Shown: positions 7,730 to 17,693, counted from the first letter of the stretch. The stretch: DNA of 56,135 nt from Clostridia bacterium (GCA_017524725.1 JAFXUZ010000049.1:1-56135); one strand, 5' to 3'. Numbers and translations: made by a program. The notes: generated by a model not told the origin, from the letters alone.

Positions 7730-9433
7730 ATGAGAAAGCCTTCCACAATATGGATCATTTTCCTGATCCTGCTCATCAGTATGGCGCTGATGCTGATCGC
7801 CGGGGAATCTGTGATCCACATCGCACGGCAGGATCTGGAGACCCGTGCGCTGGAGACCACCAAGGCAGAGATCGGCCACATCAGCGATGCGCTGTACGCG
7901 CAGCTCACGTCCATCCAGATGCAGAACACAGAGATCCTCAACAACGAATCTGTTCTGGCACTGGCCATGCGCAGTTCCATCCTGGATAAATTTGAAATGG
8001 TGTCCTATAAGAGCACCATCATGAAACTGATGCGGACAAAGCTGTCTCAGACCAACATTGCCGCCAAAGCGCAGCTGTATATTCCCACCGTACGCACCAT
8101 CATCACACCCCAAAAGGCGGTTGAGGTATCGGATTCGGAGCTGCGGGAACTGCTGTCCATCGTGACAGCCTTTCCCAACGGCCTGTATTATACAGACGGC
8201 GAAATAGGCTTCTGGAGCGCCTCCCCGCTGATATACGACCCGGCGGCGGCCGGGAATTCCCGCATCATGATGACCGGCATTCCGCGCAGCTTCCTGCGGG
8301 AAATGCTGGTCTCCTATACGCAGCCCATCGACTGCCGGCTGCTGCTGACCTTTGGCTCCGCCGTGCTTGTCAGCTCGCACGATATCCCCTGGGATGAAAA
8401 CGTGTTCGGCAGCTCCGATGAAGAAATAAAAAAGATAGAAAGCGGCGGCAGCTCTTATTACGTGATCCGCGCCCGGCATGCCTTCAGCGACCTGTCGATC
8501 ATCGCGGTGCTGCCCGTGGACAACGTGATGAGCAATATGTACCGCCTGCAGCGAATGATGAAGGTACTGGAGCTGATCAGTCTGCTGATCATCGTACTGG
8601 CCGCGGCGGCCTATTACCGCATCGTGTGCGCGCCGCTCAAGCGCATATCGGCCAAAATGCAGCAGATCGGCGACGGGGATCTGTCCGTGCGGATGGAGCC
8701 GGAAAAAACGGCGGAGCTCGAAGACGTGCGGCGCACCTTCAACGGCATGGCGGAACGGCTCCACCAGCTGATCGACCGGGAATATAAATCCCGCCTGCTG
8801 GCGGCAAACGCGGAAAAAAAGGCGCTGCAATATCAAATTACTCCGCATTTTCTCTACAACACCTATTTCCAGCTGCGCAATCTGATCCTGCTGGAAGAAA
8901 ACGAGCAGGCAGGCCGCCTGGCCGACCTGATGGGAAATTACCTACGCTACATCGTGCATCAGGACGATCCGTGCGCCACGCTGGAGGAGGAACTGGAGCA
9001 CGCCCGGAATTACGCTGAGATCCAGCGGATGCGCTTCGGGGATCGTATCGACGTGATATACGACATGACGGAGGGCAGCTGGCAAAAACTGATCGTACCC
9101 CGGCTGCTGGTGCAGCCGCTGATCGAAAACGCCTTCGGCCATGGGCTGAAAAACATGGAAAAGGGCGTCGTTCGCCTGCGGGTACAAAACGCGCGGGATG
9201 AAACGGTAGTCAGCGTGGAAGACAACGGGGAATCCCTGGACGAAAAAACGATCTCCCGCCTGCACCGTATCATACAGGAGGGCGAAAACAAGGAGGGCGA
9301 AGGCATCGCCCTGGTCAATATCCATCGGCGGCTGCAGCTGCATTTCGGCCCCGCCGCCCGCCTGGAATGCAGCCGGTCGGAGCTGGGAGGGCTCCGGGCG
9401 GCCATTGTGATCACCGCCGGAGAGGAGAGTTGA
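7730..9433 (+). CDS. YesM-type sensor histidine kinase
   Basis: A 567-aa membrane kinase. An N-terminal transmembrane segment (about residues 9-28) is followed by an extracytoplasmic sensor domain of about 250 residues. A second transmembrane segment (MKVLELISLLIIVLAAAAYY) and a HAMP domain come next. Then there is the His_kinase domain with the phosphoacceptor in YQITPHFLYN, and an HATPase domain with PLIENAFGHG (N box) and VEDNG. The family phosphorylates YesN-type regulators and usually senses carbohydrate-related signals. The ATG at 7730 is preferred because the hydrophobic segment starts there, although GGAGG is 17 nt away; an in-frame ATG at 7673 lacks a ribosome site. The stop lies 1 nt before the response regulator start, so the pair is translationally linked. 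Confidence 0.92.
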   Translation: MRKPSTIWIIFLILLISMALMLIAGESVIHIARQDLETRALETTKAEIGHISDALYAQLTSIQMQNTEILNNESVLALAMRSSILDKFEMVSYKSTIMKLMRTKLSQTNIAAKAQLYIPTVRTIITPQKAVEVSDSELRELLSIVTAFPNGLYYTDGEIGFWSASPLIYDPAAAGNSRIMMTGIPRSFLREMLVSYTQPIDCRLLLTFGSAVLVSSHDIPWDENVFGSSDEEIKKIESGGSSYYVIRARHAFSDLSIIAVLPVDNVMSNMYRLQRMMKVLELISLLIIVLAAAAYYRIVCAPLKRISAKMQQIGDGDLSVRMEPEKTAELEDVRRTFNGMAERLHQLIDREYKSRLLAANAEKKALQYQITPHFLYNTYFQLRNLILLEENEQAGRLADLMGNYLRYIVHQDDPCATLEEELEHARNYAEIQRMRFGDRIDVIYDMTEGSWQKLIVPRLLVQPLIENAFGHGLKNMEKGVVRLRVQNARDETVVSVEDNGESLDEKTISRLHRIIQEGENKEGEGIALVNIHRRLQLHFGPAARLECSRSELGGLRAAIVITAGEES

Positions 9434-9434
9434 T

Positions 9435-10970
9435 ATGTCCCGGATCTTGCTGGTGGACGACGAGCCCCTGACCACCCGGACCCTGCAGGCGCTGATCCGG
9501 GATGAAATACCGGAGGTGGAGGTATACAGCGTCAATTCTGCGGTGCAGGCCATGGATCTGCTGAAGAAAAACCTGTACGACGTTGTGGTGACCGACGTGG
9601 CCATGCCGCGTGTTTCCGGGCTGGAGCTGCTGGATCAGGTCAAGTCGCTGTGGCCCATGAGTTATGTGATCGTTCTGACGGCATACAGCAGCTTTGATTA
9701 CGCCTACCGCGCCGCCCAGTACGAAGACGTGCGCTTTATCCTGAAAATCGAACCGCCGGAGGTGATCCTGGAAGCGGTCCGCGCCGGGTTGAACAAGGTG
9801 GCCCGGTATTTCAGCGTGTCCGAAAACGACCTGCGCATCCGGAAGTATATGAAGGAGACGCTGCCCCTGATCCGGCAGACGCTGCTGGAGAGGCTGCTGC
9901 TGTTCGGAGAGGACTTGCCGGAGCCCGCCCTCTGCGCGGGCTGCGGCATCAGCATCATGCCCGGACAGGATACATGGCTGGCGGTCACCGGCGTGATCGA
10001 CCGGCAGGAAAAAAAGCAGGAGATCTGCTTCCTGGTATTGTCCATGCTGCGGGATCGGGGATTCCGCGCCGACGCCTGGTATGCCGAATCCAACGGCATC
10101 CTGCTGGTGCAGAATGACGGAGGCACGGACCTGACCGCGGTCATCCGCAGCCAGCTGGACCGCATCATCGAAGAGACGGACCCGGCGATGGACCTGTCCT
10201 TCGCCCTGTCCTCCTCCCCCGTCCCCTGGGACCGGATCGGGGAGGCGGTGCTGGCCATGGCGCTCTTTTCCCGCAAGGAATTGGAAGGGAGCAGGATCGT
10301 GCTGACGGATCCCCTGTCAGCGAAGGAGCGGCGGCTCACCTTTACGGACGGGCTGCGCTGGCGGCGGAGCATCGACCGGAGGGACCTGGAGGGGCTGATG
10401 GACAGCCTGCGGCGGGGCATTCAAATGGAGGGATATCCCCAGGGGAGGGAGCGGTGCGCGGTGCTGCTTGAGATGCAGCTGCGGGACAGCTTCGGCTCCG
10501 CCTGTCTGGAGCATGCCAAGACAGAAAAATACGCCGCAGAGTCTGTATTGTTTCACGTGGGCTACAATACGGCGGAAGAATGGCTGGCAGCGGTGCGGTC
10601 CCTGCTGGTCGGACTGTTTTCCGGCAGCAGCCGGGAGCGGCTTTCGGAAACGGAAGCCCTGCTGAACCGAATCAACCGCTATATTCAGGAGCACTGCGCC
10701 GAAGAGATCTCCCTTACGCAGATCGCGGAAGTTTTTAATTATAACAGCAGCTACCTTTCCCGCATCTATAAGCAGGTGATGCATGAAGGGATCAACGAGC
10801 ATATCATCCGCACGCGCATCGACGCCGCCTGCAGCCTCCTCAAGGGCAGCGGCATGAGCGTGAACGACATCGCGGCGCAATGCGGTTTCCAGACCACCAA
10901 GTATTTCATCACCGTATTCAAGCGGCTGAAAGGCAAAACGCCCAAGGTATGGCGCGAGACGCAGGAATAG
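9435..10970 (+). CDS. YesN-type response regulator (REC + AraC HTH)
   Basis: A 511-aa regulator. The receiver domain has the acidic pair Asp8/Asp9, phosphoacceptor Asp54 (VVTDVAMP), Thr82 and Lys104. A long variable middle region follows. The C-terminal about 100 residues are an AraC-type double helix-turn-helix (ISLTQIAEVFNYNSSYLSRI, then MSVNDIAAQCGFQTTKYFIT). GGAGAG precedes the ATG. It is expected to be phosphorylated by the upstream YesM kinase and to activate the adjacent sugar importer; this rests on gene order and known family behaviour. Confidence 0.93.
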   Translation: MSRILLVDDEPLTTRTLQALIRDEIPEVEVYSVNSAVQAMDLLKKNLYDVVVTDVAMPRVSGLELLDQVKSLWPMSYVIVLTAYSSFDYAYRAAQYEDVRFILKIEPPEVILEAVRAGLNKVARYFSVSENDLRIRKYMKETLPLIRQTLLERLLLFGEDLPEPALCAGCGISIMPGQDTWLAVTGVIDRQEKKQEICFLVLSMLRDRGFRADAWYAESNGILLVQNDGGTDLTAVIRSQLDRIIEETDPAMDLSFALSSSPVPWDRIGEAVLAMALFSRKELEGSRIVLTDPLSAKERRLTFTDGLRWRRSIDRRDLEGLMDSLRRGIQMEGYPQGRERCAVLLEMQLRDSFGSACLEHAKTEKYAAESVLFHVGYNTAEEWLAAVRSLLVGLFSGSSRERLSETEALLNRINRYIQEHCAEEISLTQIAEVFNYNSSYLSRIYKQVMHEGINEHIIRTRIDAACSLLKGSGMSVNDIAAQCGFQTTKYFITVFKRLKGKTPKVWRETQE

Positions 10971-11059
10971 GTATAAAAAGGAAGAATAGCAACCATATAC
11001 GACAAAATCATAGAATCATAAAGTAAAATATTTGGGTTTTGCCCTTCTTTCCTGCCGGA

Positions 11060-11065
11060 TATAAT
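11060..11065 (+). promoter_or_regulatory. -10 element upstream of the solute-binding protein gene
   Basis: TATAAT at 11060-11065, with a weak TTTTGC-like -35 about 17 nt upstream, in the 138-nt gap between the response regulator and the binding-protein gene. A weak -35 fits a promoter that needs an activator such as the adjacent AraC-type regulator (inference). Confidence 0.45.
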
Positions 11066-11108
11066 GAAGACAGCAAAAAACGATGAATATGGCAAGGAGG
11101 GAAAAACC

Positions 11109-12800
11109 ATGAAGAAGCTCTTCTGTATCCTGCTGACAGGCCTGATGCTGCTCAGCTGCGCGTCCGGCTGCTTCGCCGAAGGAACCGATTACAAAGCCAT
11201 CTATGCGGACAGGGTCGGATACGTGGTTGACAACTTCGCTTCCTGGGCGGAGGAAAACGGCGTATCGGATTACCTCAAGCCCTATGATGCGCCTACGACC
11301 GTCACCATGGTGCATAACTACAATAACTCCTGTGAAAACATGATTGGCAAGCTGGGCGACCATTACGGCGAAAACTACAGCACCAACCGCTGGACGGAGA
11401 TCATGAAGAAGTGCCTGAACATCGACGTGCAGTATGATTGGTGGGCCCATGACGACGATTACAACACCAAGCTGCGCATGTCCATGGGCGCTTCCACGCT
11501 GCCGGACGTGTTCGTGGTGAACCAGCAAAGCGACGTGGCCCAGCTGGCGGAAGCCGGGCAGATCATTCCCCTCAACGACCTGATCGAAAAATGCGCGCTG
11601 CCCGAGATTAGGGAACGCTGGTACATGGACGGCGGCCTGACCCTCTCCATGGTCACCATCGACGGCCAGATCTACGGCTTCCCGCAGACCCTGTCCCATA
11701 CGGACGACGCGGCATACATCTTCATTCGGTCCGACTGGATGAAGGAATTGGGCATCGAAGAACCCAGGACCATTGAAGACGTTTGGGATATCGGCTACAA
11801 ATTCGTAGAGGCAGGCAAGGCCAAATACGGCGTGTTCCTGGAAGCGGGCCAGCCCTCGGTGATGTACGATTACCTGCGGGGCATGTGCGAAGCCTATCAC
11901 GCCTATCCGCAGACCTGGGTGGTCACGGATGACGGAAAGCTGCAGTTCGGCGCCACGCAGGACGCCATGCGCGCCCCCCTCAAACAGCTGCAGAAAATGT
12001 ACGCCGATGGGATGATCGATCCCGAATTTGCCACCAAGGACGAAACCAAAGCCTTTGAGGAGATCATCAACGGCAACATCGGCCTGGTCTTTGGCCCCCA
12101 TTGGGTGATGACGTTCGTGATGAACATGTACGATCTGGAACCCACGAAGGACGTGACCTGGTACTGCTGCGCCATTCCGGACTCCGACGGCAACATTGTT
12201 CCCGAAGCCATCAAGACCAACAACCGCGGGTTCGTGTGCATCAACGCCAACTGCAAAAATCCCGAAGCGGCATTCAAGATGCTGAACCTGTATCACTATG
12301 CCAGCTACTATTCCAACGATCCCACCTGGTGGGGTTATGAAGAATCCTACTCCCGCATGATCGCTCCCGTGTGGTCCACCGTGAAGCCCACCGACAACCT
12401 GGACACCTACGAGAACCTGCAGAAGGTGTTCGCAGCCAACGATCCTTCTCTGCTGGAAGGCAAGGCCGTCTCCTATTACGGCAACATCACCTCCAGCGAT
12501 TACAAGAAAGCCTGGGCCTGGAACCAGATGTTCGGCACCGCGGATTACACGCCGATGAAGGTGCTCAAATACCTGAATGAAAACGGCCTGCTCTTCTACA
12601 ACGCGTATGTCGGCGCGCCCTCCATCACCTATCAGGATTACTGGAGCACCATGGACGATCTGACCACCCAGATGTTGATCAAGGTGATCATGGGCGCCGA
12701 TGTGGACACCACCTTCGACGAATACGTAAAGCAGTGGAACGCCATCGGCGGCGAAAAGATCACCGAAGAAGCCAATGAATGGTATCAGCAGCACAGGTAA
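11109..12800 (+). CDS. extracellular solute-binding lipoprotein of a carbohydrate ABC importer (YtcQ/LipO-like)
   Basis: A 563-aa protein. AGGAGG is 8 nt upstream of the ATG at 11109. The signal peptide has lipobox candidates LLSC (Cys17) and ASGC (Cys21), so it should be anchored to the outer face of the membrane. The body matches family-1 extracellular solute-binding proteins of the YtcQ/LplA group (for example LAEAGQIIPLNDLIEK, then GFPQTLSHTDDAAYIFIRSD). These proteins deliver oligosaccharides, often plant-derived, to permease pairs like those encoded next. A hairpin follows the gene, which would give the binding protein excess expression over the permeases. Confidence 0.9.
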   Translation: MKKLFCILLTGLMLLSCASGCFAEGTDYKAIYADRVGYVVDNFASWAEENGVSDYLKPYDAPTTVTMVHNYNNSCENMIGKLGDHYGENYSTNRWTEIMKKCLNIDVQYDWWAHDDDYNTKLRMSMGASTLPDVFVVNQQSDVAQLAEAGQIIPLNDLIEKCALPEIRERWYMDGGLTLSMVTIDGQIYGFPQTLSHTDDAAYIFIRSDWMKELGIEEPRTIEDVWDIGYKFVEAGKAKYGVFLEAGQPSVMYDYLRGMCEAYHAYPQTWVVTDDGKLQFGATQDAMRAPLKQLQKMYADGMIDPEFATKDETKAFEEIINGNIGLVFGPHWVMTFVMNMYDLEPTKDVTWYCCAIPDSDGNIVPEAIKTNNRGFVCINANCKNPEAAFKMLNLYHYASYYSNDPTWWGYEESYSRMIAPVWSTVKPTDNLDTYENLQKVFAANDPSLLEGKAVSYYGNITSSDYKKAWAWNQMFGTADYTPMKVLKYLNENGLLFYNAYVGAPSITYQDYWSTMDDLTTQMLIKVIMGADVDTTFDEYVKQWNAIGGEKITEEANEWYQQHR

Positions 12801-12850
12801 AATTATTTCATGGCCGGATTAACCGTGAAAGCATAGAACAATCCTTCGGG

Positions 12851-12885
12851 AAACCCCTCAGTACGCCGTTCTGCTGAGGGGTTTT
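12851..12885 (+). terminator. intercistronic hairpin after the binding-protein gene
   Basis: An 11-bp stem (AAACCCCTCAG with CTGAGGGGTTT) around a 13-nt loop, followed by TTTTCC. It lies between the solute-binding protein gene and the first permease. It is likely a partial terminator or mRNA-stabilising structure. Confidence 0.7.
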
Positions 12886-12909
12886 CCTGAAACCGCGGGG
12901 GGATGGACA

Positions 12910-13836
12910 ATGAAAAAAACCGCGAAAAGGAGCAAACCGGCGCAGATCCTGCGGAAGGAAGCCCAGCTTCACCTGATGGTGCTGCCGGCAGTGCTGCTGG
13001 TGCTGATATTCAGTTATTTTCCCCTGTACGGGCTGAAAATCGCGTTCCAGCGCTTTCTTCCGGCCAAGGGGCTTTTCGGCAGTCAGCGTTTCGTGGGCCT
13101 GGACAATTTCAAATACGTGCTGTCGCTGCCCAACTTTCTTCCCGTTCTGCGCAACACGTTCATCATAGCGGGCGCGAAGATCGTGCTGAACCTGCTGGTG
13201 CCGGTGACGGTGGCGCTGATGCTCAACGAAGTGAACAGCAGCAGGATCAAGCGGCCCATCCAGACGATCATCTATTTTCCCCATTTCCTGTCCTGGATCA
13301 TTTTCGGCGGTATCCTGATCGACCTGTTGTCGCCCAGCTCCGGGATCGTGAACAAAATCATCACCGCTCTGGGGGGAAAGGCTGTTTATTTTCTGGGGGA
13401 CAACCGCTACTTCCGCGGCACCGTCATCCTGACGGACGTATGGAAGAATTTCGGCTACGGCACCATCGTATACCTGGCGGCCATTACCGGCATTGACGTC
13501 ACGCTGTATGAGGCGGCGCAGATCGACGGGGCCAACCGCTGGCAGCAGACCTGGCATGTGACCCTGCCCGGCATCCGCATGACGGTGGTGCTGATGATGG
13601 TGCTGGCGCTGGGGCGCGTGCTGAACGCCGGGTTTGACCAGCTGTACAACCTGTGCAAGCCCATCGTTTATGAAAGCGGCGACATTCTGGATACGTTCGT
13701 ATACCGCCTGGGCCTGGAAAACGGCTCCTTCGGCCCCGCCACCGCCGTAGGCCTGTTCCGGTCGGTGGTGTCGCTGGTATTCATCTCCACAGCCTACGCC
13801 GTGGCCTATAAATGGTTTGATTACCGCCTGTTCTGA
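12910..13836 (+). CDS. carbohydrate ABC transporter permease (LplB-like)
   Basis: A 308-aa inner-membrane permease. The first transmembrane segment is LMVLPAVLLVLIFSYFPLYG. The EAA-loop (ABC contact) reads YEAAQIDGANRWQQTWHVTLPGI, the hallmark of MalF/LplB-type permeases. A GGGGGGA ribosome site precedes the ATG. It is followed 14 nt later by the second permease. No ATPase subunit is encoded nearby, as is usual for this subfamily, which often uses a shared MsmK-type ATPase. Confidence 0.93.
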   Translation: MKKTAKRSKPAQILRKEAQLHLMVLPAVLLVLIFSYFPLYGLKIAFQRFLPAKGLFGSQRFVGLDNFKYVLSLPNFLPVLRNTFIIAGAKIVLNLLVPVTVALMLNEVNSSRIKRPIQTIIYFPHFLSWIIFGGILIDLLSPSSGIVNKIITALGGKAVYFLGDNRYFRGTVILTDVWKNFGYGTIVYLAAITGIDVTLYEAAQIDGANRWQQTWHVTLPGIRMTVVLMMVLALGRVLNAGFDQLYNLCKPIVYESGDILDTFVYRLGLENGSFGPATAVGLFRSVVSLVFISTAYAVAYKWFDYRLF

Positions 13837-13850
13837 AAGGGGGTAAAACG

Positions 13851-14756
13851 ATGACCGGGAATACAGCGAGAAAAAAACGGTACGTCAATCCTGGGCGTAT
13901 TGCCTTTCAGAGCGTGAATATCACCCTGCTTGTGCTTTTGGCGGCCATTTGCCTCTTGCCCTTTATTCACGTGATCGCGGTTTCTCTGTCCAACAACGCC
14001 TATATCGACGCCGGCATGATCACCTTCTGGCCCATGGGCACCAACGTGCAGAGTTATGGATACCTGCTGGACAAGGCCGCCTTCTGGAACGCGTTCAGGA
14101 TGTCGGTTTTCCGGCTGGTGCTGGGGACGGCCATCAACCTGATCCTGCTGTGTTTAACTGCTTATCCGCTCTCCAAGCCCAAAGGCAAATTCCACGGACG
14201 CACATTTTACGCCTGGTTTTTCTTCGTCACCATGCTGGTCAACGGCGGCCTGATCCCCAATTACATGGTGGTGTCCACCCTGAAGCTGCGCAACACCATC
14301 TGGGCGCTGGTGCTGCCCACGGCGGTGCAGGTATACGATCTGATCCTGATGCTGAATTTTTTCCGCCAGGTGCCCGGCGAGCTGGAGGACGCCGCGCTGA
14401 TCGACGGCGCCAGCCATTTCAGGACCATGCTGGAGATCTATGTGCCCGTTTCCATGCCTGCCATCGCCACCATGACGCTGTTCTGCATGGTGTACCACTG
14501 GAACCAGTGGTTTGACGGAATGCTTTATATGGACAATGTGAACCTGCGCCCCCTGCAGACCTTCCTGCGCCAGACCCTGATCGGCCAGGATTACACCTTC
14601 GCGGACGGGGATGAGATCGCCGCCTTTGCCGAGATCAACGACCGCTCCCTCCGCTGCGCGCAGATCATTATCGCCACCATTCCCATCCTGTGCAGCTATC
14701 CTTTTTTGCAGCGTTACTTTGTCAAGGGCATCATCGTGGGCAGTGTGAAGGGCTGA
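13851..14756 (+). CDS. carbohydrate ABC transporter permease (YtcP-like)
   Basis: A 301-aa permease. An N-terminal transmembrane segment (ITLLVLLAAICLLPFIHVIA) and an EAA loop with LEDAALIDGASHFRTMLEIY are visible, as in MalG/YtcP proteins. AAAGGGGG is the ribosome site. It should pair with the preceding permease to form the membrane channel for the sugar bound by the upstream lipoprotein. It is the last gene of the YesMN-controlled transport cluster. Confidence 0.93.
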   Translation: MTGNTARKKRYVNPGRIAFQSVNITLLVLLAAICLLPFIHVIAVSLSNNAYIDAGMITFWPMGTNVQSYGYLLDKAAFWNAFRMSVFRLVLGTAINLILLCLTAYPLSKPKGKFHGRTFYAWFFFVTMLVNGGLIPNYMVVSTLKLRNTIWALVLPTAVQVYDLILMLNFFRQVPGELEDAALIDGASHFRTMLEIYVPVSMPAIATMTLFCMVYHWNQWFDGMLYMDNVNLRPLQTFLRQTLIGQDYTFADGDEIAAFAEINDRSLRCAQIIIATIPILCSYPFLQRYFVKGIIVGSVKG

Positions 14757-15158
14757 GTGTCGTCCGGCGCGCCGCCGGGCGCACCGACGACGTGACCCCC
14801 AACCATGTCCCGTCACTTGCGAAAACTATCTTTCCATTCAGCAGGGCCCCGGACGAAGAATTGCGTCCGGGGTCCTGTACTCACAAATGGGAAGTCAATT
14901 CAAATGGAGCATACGCTGGAATCGTGATATAAATAAGCTAATGCCGCTGATCAGGCATCGAGGCAATAAGCGCTGAACTTGACTGACCGCATAACAAAGC
15001 AGCCTGATTCCGGAAATTCGTTTTCAGGATGCGTTTTTATCTCTTTCGGCTGATTTTTATATTTTAATAAAAATCGCCGTAAATCCATTGACCATTTCGC
15101 TCTCTTCGGCTATGATAGGATCATACAAAAAATCTGCCGAAACAGTCTGGAGTGGAGA
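14757..15158. other. intergenic region with a hairpin and the ATPase promoter
   Basis: No gene is seen. A strong inverted repeat (CCCCGGACG ... CGTCCGGGG, about 14846-14874) follows the permease gene. It has no U-tract, so it is a possible transcript end or processing site. AT-rich sequence from 14990 leads into the promoter of the next gene. Confidence 0.6.
15088..15116 (+). promoter_or_regulatory. promoter of the AAA+ ATPase gene
   Basis: TTGACC (15088-15093), 17-nt spacer, TATGAT (15111-15116); the start codon lies 42 nt downstream of the -10. Confidence 0.65.
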
Positions 15159-16391
15159 ATGATGGAGTATATCAGACGGCACATGGAAAGCCGGATCCTG
15201 GAACTGAGCAGATCGTATTCCGCCATCCTGCTGACCGGCCCCCGTCAGGCGGGCAAAACGACGATGCTGCGGGCACTTGCAGAAAAAGAAAACATCGGCC
15301 GGCAGTATGTAACGCTGGACGATCTCACTGAGCGGGACATGGCAAAGAATGATCCCGCCCTGTTCCTGCAGCTTCACAATCCGCCGGTGCTGATCGACGA
15401 GGTGCAATACGCGCCGGAGCTGTTCACCTATATAAAAATCCACATTGACCGGCACCACAATCCCGGCGATTTCTGGATGACCGGGTCCCAGATTTTCCGG
15501 CTCATGCGGGGCGTACAGGAATCCCTGGCAGGGCGCGTAGCCCTGCTGCATATGTCGCCCCTGTCCCAGCGGGAAATCACCGGCACACCCTGTGTGCCGT
15601 TCACAACTGATCCGGACCGTTTGCTGGCCCAGCGGGACCAAATACCTCCGCTTTCTGCGCCGGAATTATTTGCCCGCCTTTGGCGCGGCTCCATGCCGGG
15701 GCTTGTCAGCGGTCAGACGCCGGATCGGAACGTGTTTTATTCGTCCTACCTTTCCACCTATGTGGAGCGCGACGTACGGGACTTGTCCGGCAGCGTGGAC
15801 GCGCTGAAATTCAACCGTTTCGTAACCGCCGCCGCAGCCCGCTGTTCCCAGCTTCTGAATTATAACGCCCTGGCCGAGGACGCTGATATCGATATTCAAA
15901 GCTCCAAGGCATGGATCAATATTCTGGAAACGCTGGGCATCATTTTCCTTTTGCATCCCTATTCCAACAACGTGCTCAAGCGTACCATCAAAACGCCCAA
16001 ACTGTACTTTTACGACACAGGCCTGGTCTGTTATCTCACCCGCTGGTCCTCCCCGGAGGTGACCGTAAGCGGGGCTATGAGCGGCGCGCTGCTGGAAAAC
16101 TTCGCCGTGTCGGAAATCATGAAAAGCTATCAGAACGCGGGACTGGAGCCGTATCTTTATTTCTATCGTGACCGGGACGCCAAGGAAATCGATGTGATCC
16201 TGGAAGGCGACGGCAAGCTGTGCCCGCTGGAGATCAAAAAGACCGCCTCGCCGGATCAGCGCCTGACCCGTGTTTTCGGCGTGATCGACAAATCGCCGCT
16301 CCAGGTCGGTACCGGTGCCATCCTTTGCATGGCGGACAAATTCAGCGCGATAGACAGGAATAATCTGATCATTCCTGTTTGGATGATATAA
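15159..16391 (+). CDS. AAA+ ATP-binding protein with DUF4143
   Basis: A 410-aa protein. The Walker A motif is LTGPRQAGKTT (about residues 25-35) and the Walker B region is PPVLIDEVQYAPEL. A C-terminal DUF4143 / nuclease-like domain contains FYRDRDAKEIDVILE, then CPLEIKKTASPD. The D-E-x-K-like arrangement resembles PD-(D/E)xK folds. The family is widespread in anaerobes; its function is not established. It stands alone with its own promoter inside the outer island. ATGs at 15159 and 15162 both have acceptable spacing from GGAG. Confidence 0.88.
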   Translation: MMEYIRRHMESRILELSRSYSAILLTGPRQAGKTTMLRALAEKENIGRQYVTLDDLTERDMAKNDPALFLQLHNPPVLIDEVQYAPELFTYIKIHIDRHHNPGDFWMTGSQIFRLMRGVQESLAGRVALLHMSPLSQREITGTPCVPFTTDPDRLLAQRDQIPPLSAPELFARLWRGSMPGLVSGQTPDRNVFYSSYLSTYVERDVRDLSGSVDALKFNRFVTAAAARCSQLLNYNALAEDADIDIQSSKAWINILETLGIIFLLHPYSNNVLKRTIKTPKLYFYDTGLVCYLTRWSSPEVTVSGAMSGALLENFAVSEIMKSYQNAGLEPYLYFYRDRDAKEIDVILEGDGKLCPLEIKKTASPDQRLTRVFGVIDKSPLQVGTGAILCMADKFSAIDRNNLIIPVWMI

Positions 16392-16519
16392 AGGCAGGCA
16401 GAGAGTTCGAAAGATATATTGACATCAAAAGAAACCATGCCCGGTGACACATTGCCAGGTACGATGGTTTGATCCCCGCGGATCATCCGGGCAAAACGGA
16501 TCTCATCCGCCGTGAAAGA

Positions 16520-16550
16520 GGCCGCCGCACTCCAAACAGTGCGGCGGCCC
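16520..16550 (-). terminator. terminator of the SH3-domain gene
   Basis: An 11-bp GC-rich stem (GCCGCCGCACT with AGTGCGGCGGC) around a 6-nt loop. In the minus direction it is followed by CTCTTT. It lies about 60 nt downstream of the minus-strand stop codon at 16611. Confidence 0.7.
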
Positions 16551-16610
16551 CAAATTTGATGCGCACTCCGAAGTCGCCGCCGGGCATCAGCCGTTCAGCG
16601 TATGCTCAGT

Positions 16611-17693
16611 TCAGTTGGCAGGGATAAAATCCAGGCTGCTCAGGAAGTCGATGGCCATCTGCAGCTGCGCGTCGGTCAGGGACTGGTCGGCGGCGCCGGG
16701 GTTCGGGGAAAGCAGGAATTCGATCCCGTATCCTTTGTACAGGGAGAAAATGCTGATGAAGTCCTCGTCGCTGCCGGTTTCCCTGGCGATCAGGAGTTTG
16801 GTACCCGCGGCGGTGAACATTTCGGAAAAAGTCACAGCGTTCAAGTCCATGTAGGACTGCTTCAGCGAATCCATTTCCTCATTGCTCAGGTCGTTCAGCC
16901 GCTCCACGCCGGCGTACATTTCATCAAAAGCGATCGTCAGCATCATCTGGGGCCGCCGGGCATCGTCCGATGTCAGAGAGGCAATGATCCGGCTGCTCTG
17001 GGAGGAGATCAGCTGCAGGGTATAACCCTCGGGAATTTTGCCCCGGATCAGGAACTGTCCGTGCACATTCAGCGTACCGAGGCGGGTTTCACTGTCTACG
17101 GAGGGCTGTGCCGCCGGTATGATCATCAGGCAGGATTTCATGACATAACCGACGCTGCCGGAGGAGGGATCCGTCACATGAAACCAGTTCGGTGTTTCCG
17201 CGAAAGCGGTCAGCTGCATGCCGTCAGGGCAGTACTGTACGCGCCCGGCGTCCATGGAGGGCAGGATCCGCATATCCGCCCATCCGGTAGCGCGGCCGGC
17301 CACGACCTGGACCTGAACGGGCGGGATGGCGATCTCGTTCCGGAGCTCTTCCTCCCCCGGATCTTCATGAGGTTCAGGAGTGGGGGCGGGGGTGGGCCTG
17401 GAAGCCGGCTCACTCCACTGCAGGAAGCGGCTCTGCACCCATCCGATCACGCTGTTGAATTTGATTCCGCACCAGTCGCCGTCAAACACAGTTACGTAAA
17501 CGGCCGTGCCGTATTCCAGCTGGCCGATGACGTTATCCCCGGTCCGGGGGTCGCTGCGCACATTGAGGGGCCCTCCGTTTTCGGTGTAGACAAACATGGT
17601 TCCCTCGCCGCCGATGATCTGAGCTGATGCGAAGGACGCGGTCAGGGTCATCAGCAGCGCCGCGGCTGCCAGGATGGAAACAAACTTCTTCAT
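16611..17693 (-). CDS. secreted bacterial SH3-domain protein
   Basis: A 360-aa protein. The ATG at 17693 has AAGGAGA at proper distance. The signal peptide runs to SFASA (about residue 26). A first SH3b domain follows (GGPLNVRSDPRTGDNVIGQL ... VYVTVFDGDWCGIKF), then a Pro-rich linker (RPTPAPTPEPHEDPGEEE). A second SH3-like segment (TGWADMRILPSMDAGRVQY ... FAETPNWFHVTD) comes before an unassigned C-terminal domain of about 150 residues. SH3b domains usually bind peptidoglycan or surface glycans. No catalytic motif is recognised. Confidence 0.82.
   Translation of the reverse strand: MKKFVSILAAAALLMTLTASFASAQIIGGEGTMFVYTENGGPLNVRSDPRTGDNVIGQLEYGTAVYVTVFDGDWCGIKFNSVIGWVQSRFLQWSEPASRPTPAPTPEPHEDPGEEELRNEIAIPPVQVQVVAGRATGWADMRILPSMDAGRVQYCPDGMQLTAFAETPNWFHVTDPSSGSVGYVMKSCLMIIPAAQPSVDSETRLGTLNVHGQFLIRGKIPEGYTLQLISSQSSRIIASLTSDDARRPQMMLTIAFDEMYAGVERLNDLSNEEMDSLKQSYMDLNAVTFSEMFTAAGTKLLIARETGSDEDFISIFSLYKGYGIEFLLSPNPGAADQSLTDAQLQMAIDFLSSLDFIPAN

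Noticed and set aside
14846..14874. Inverted repeat after the second permease gene as a Rho-independent terminator
   Set aside because: The stem is strong, but no T-run follows on either strand, so it was described as a hairpin only.
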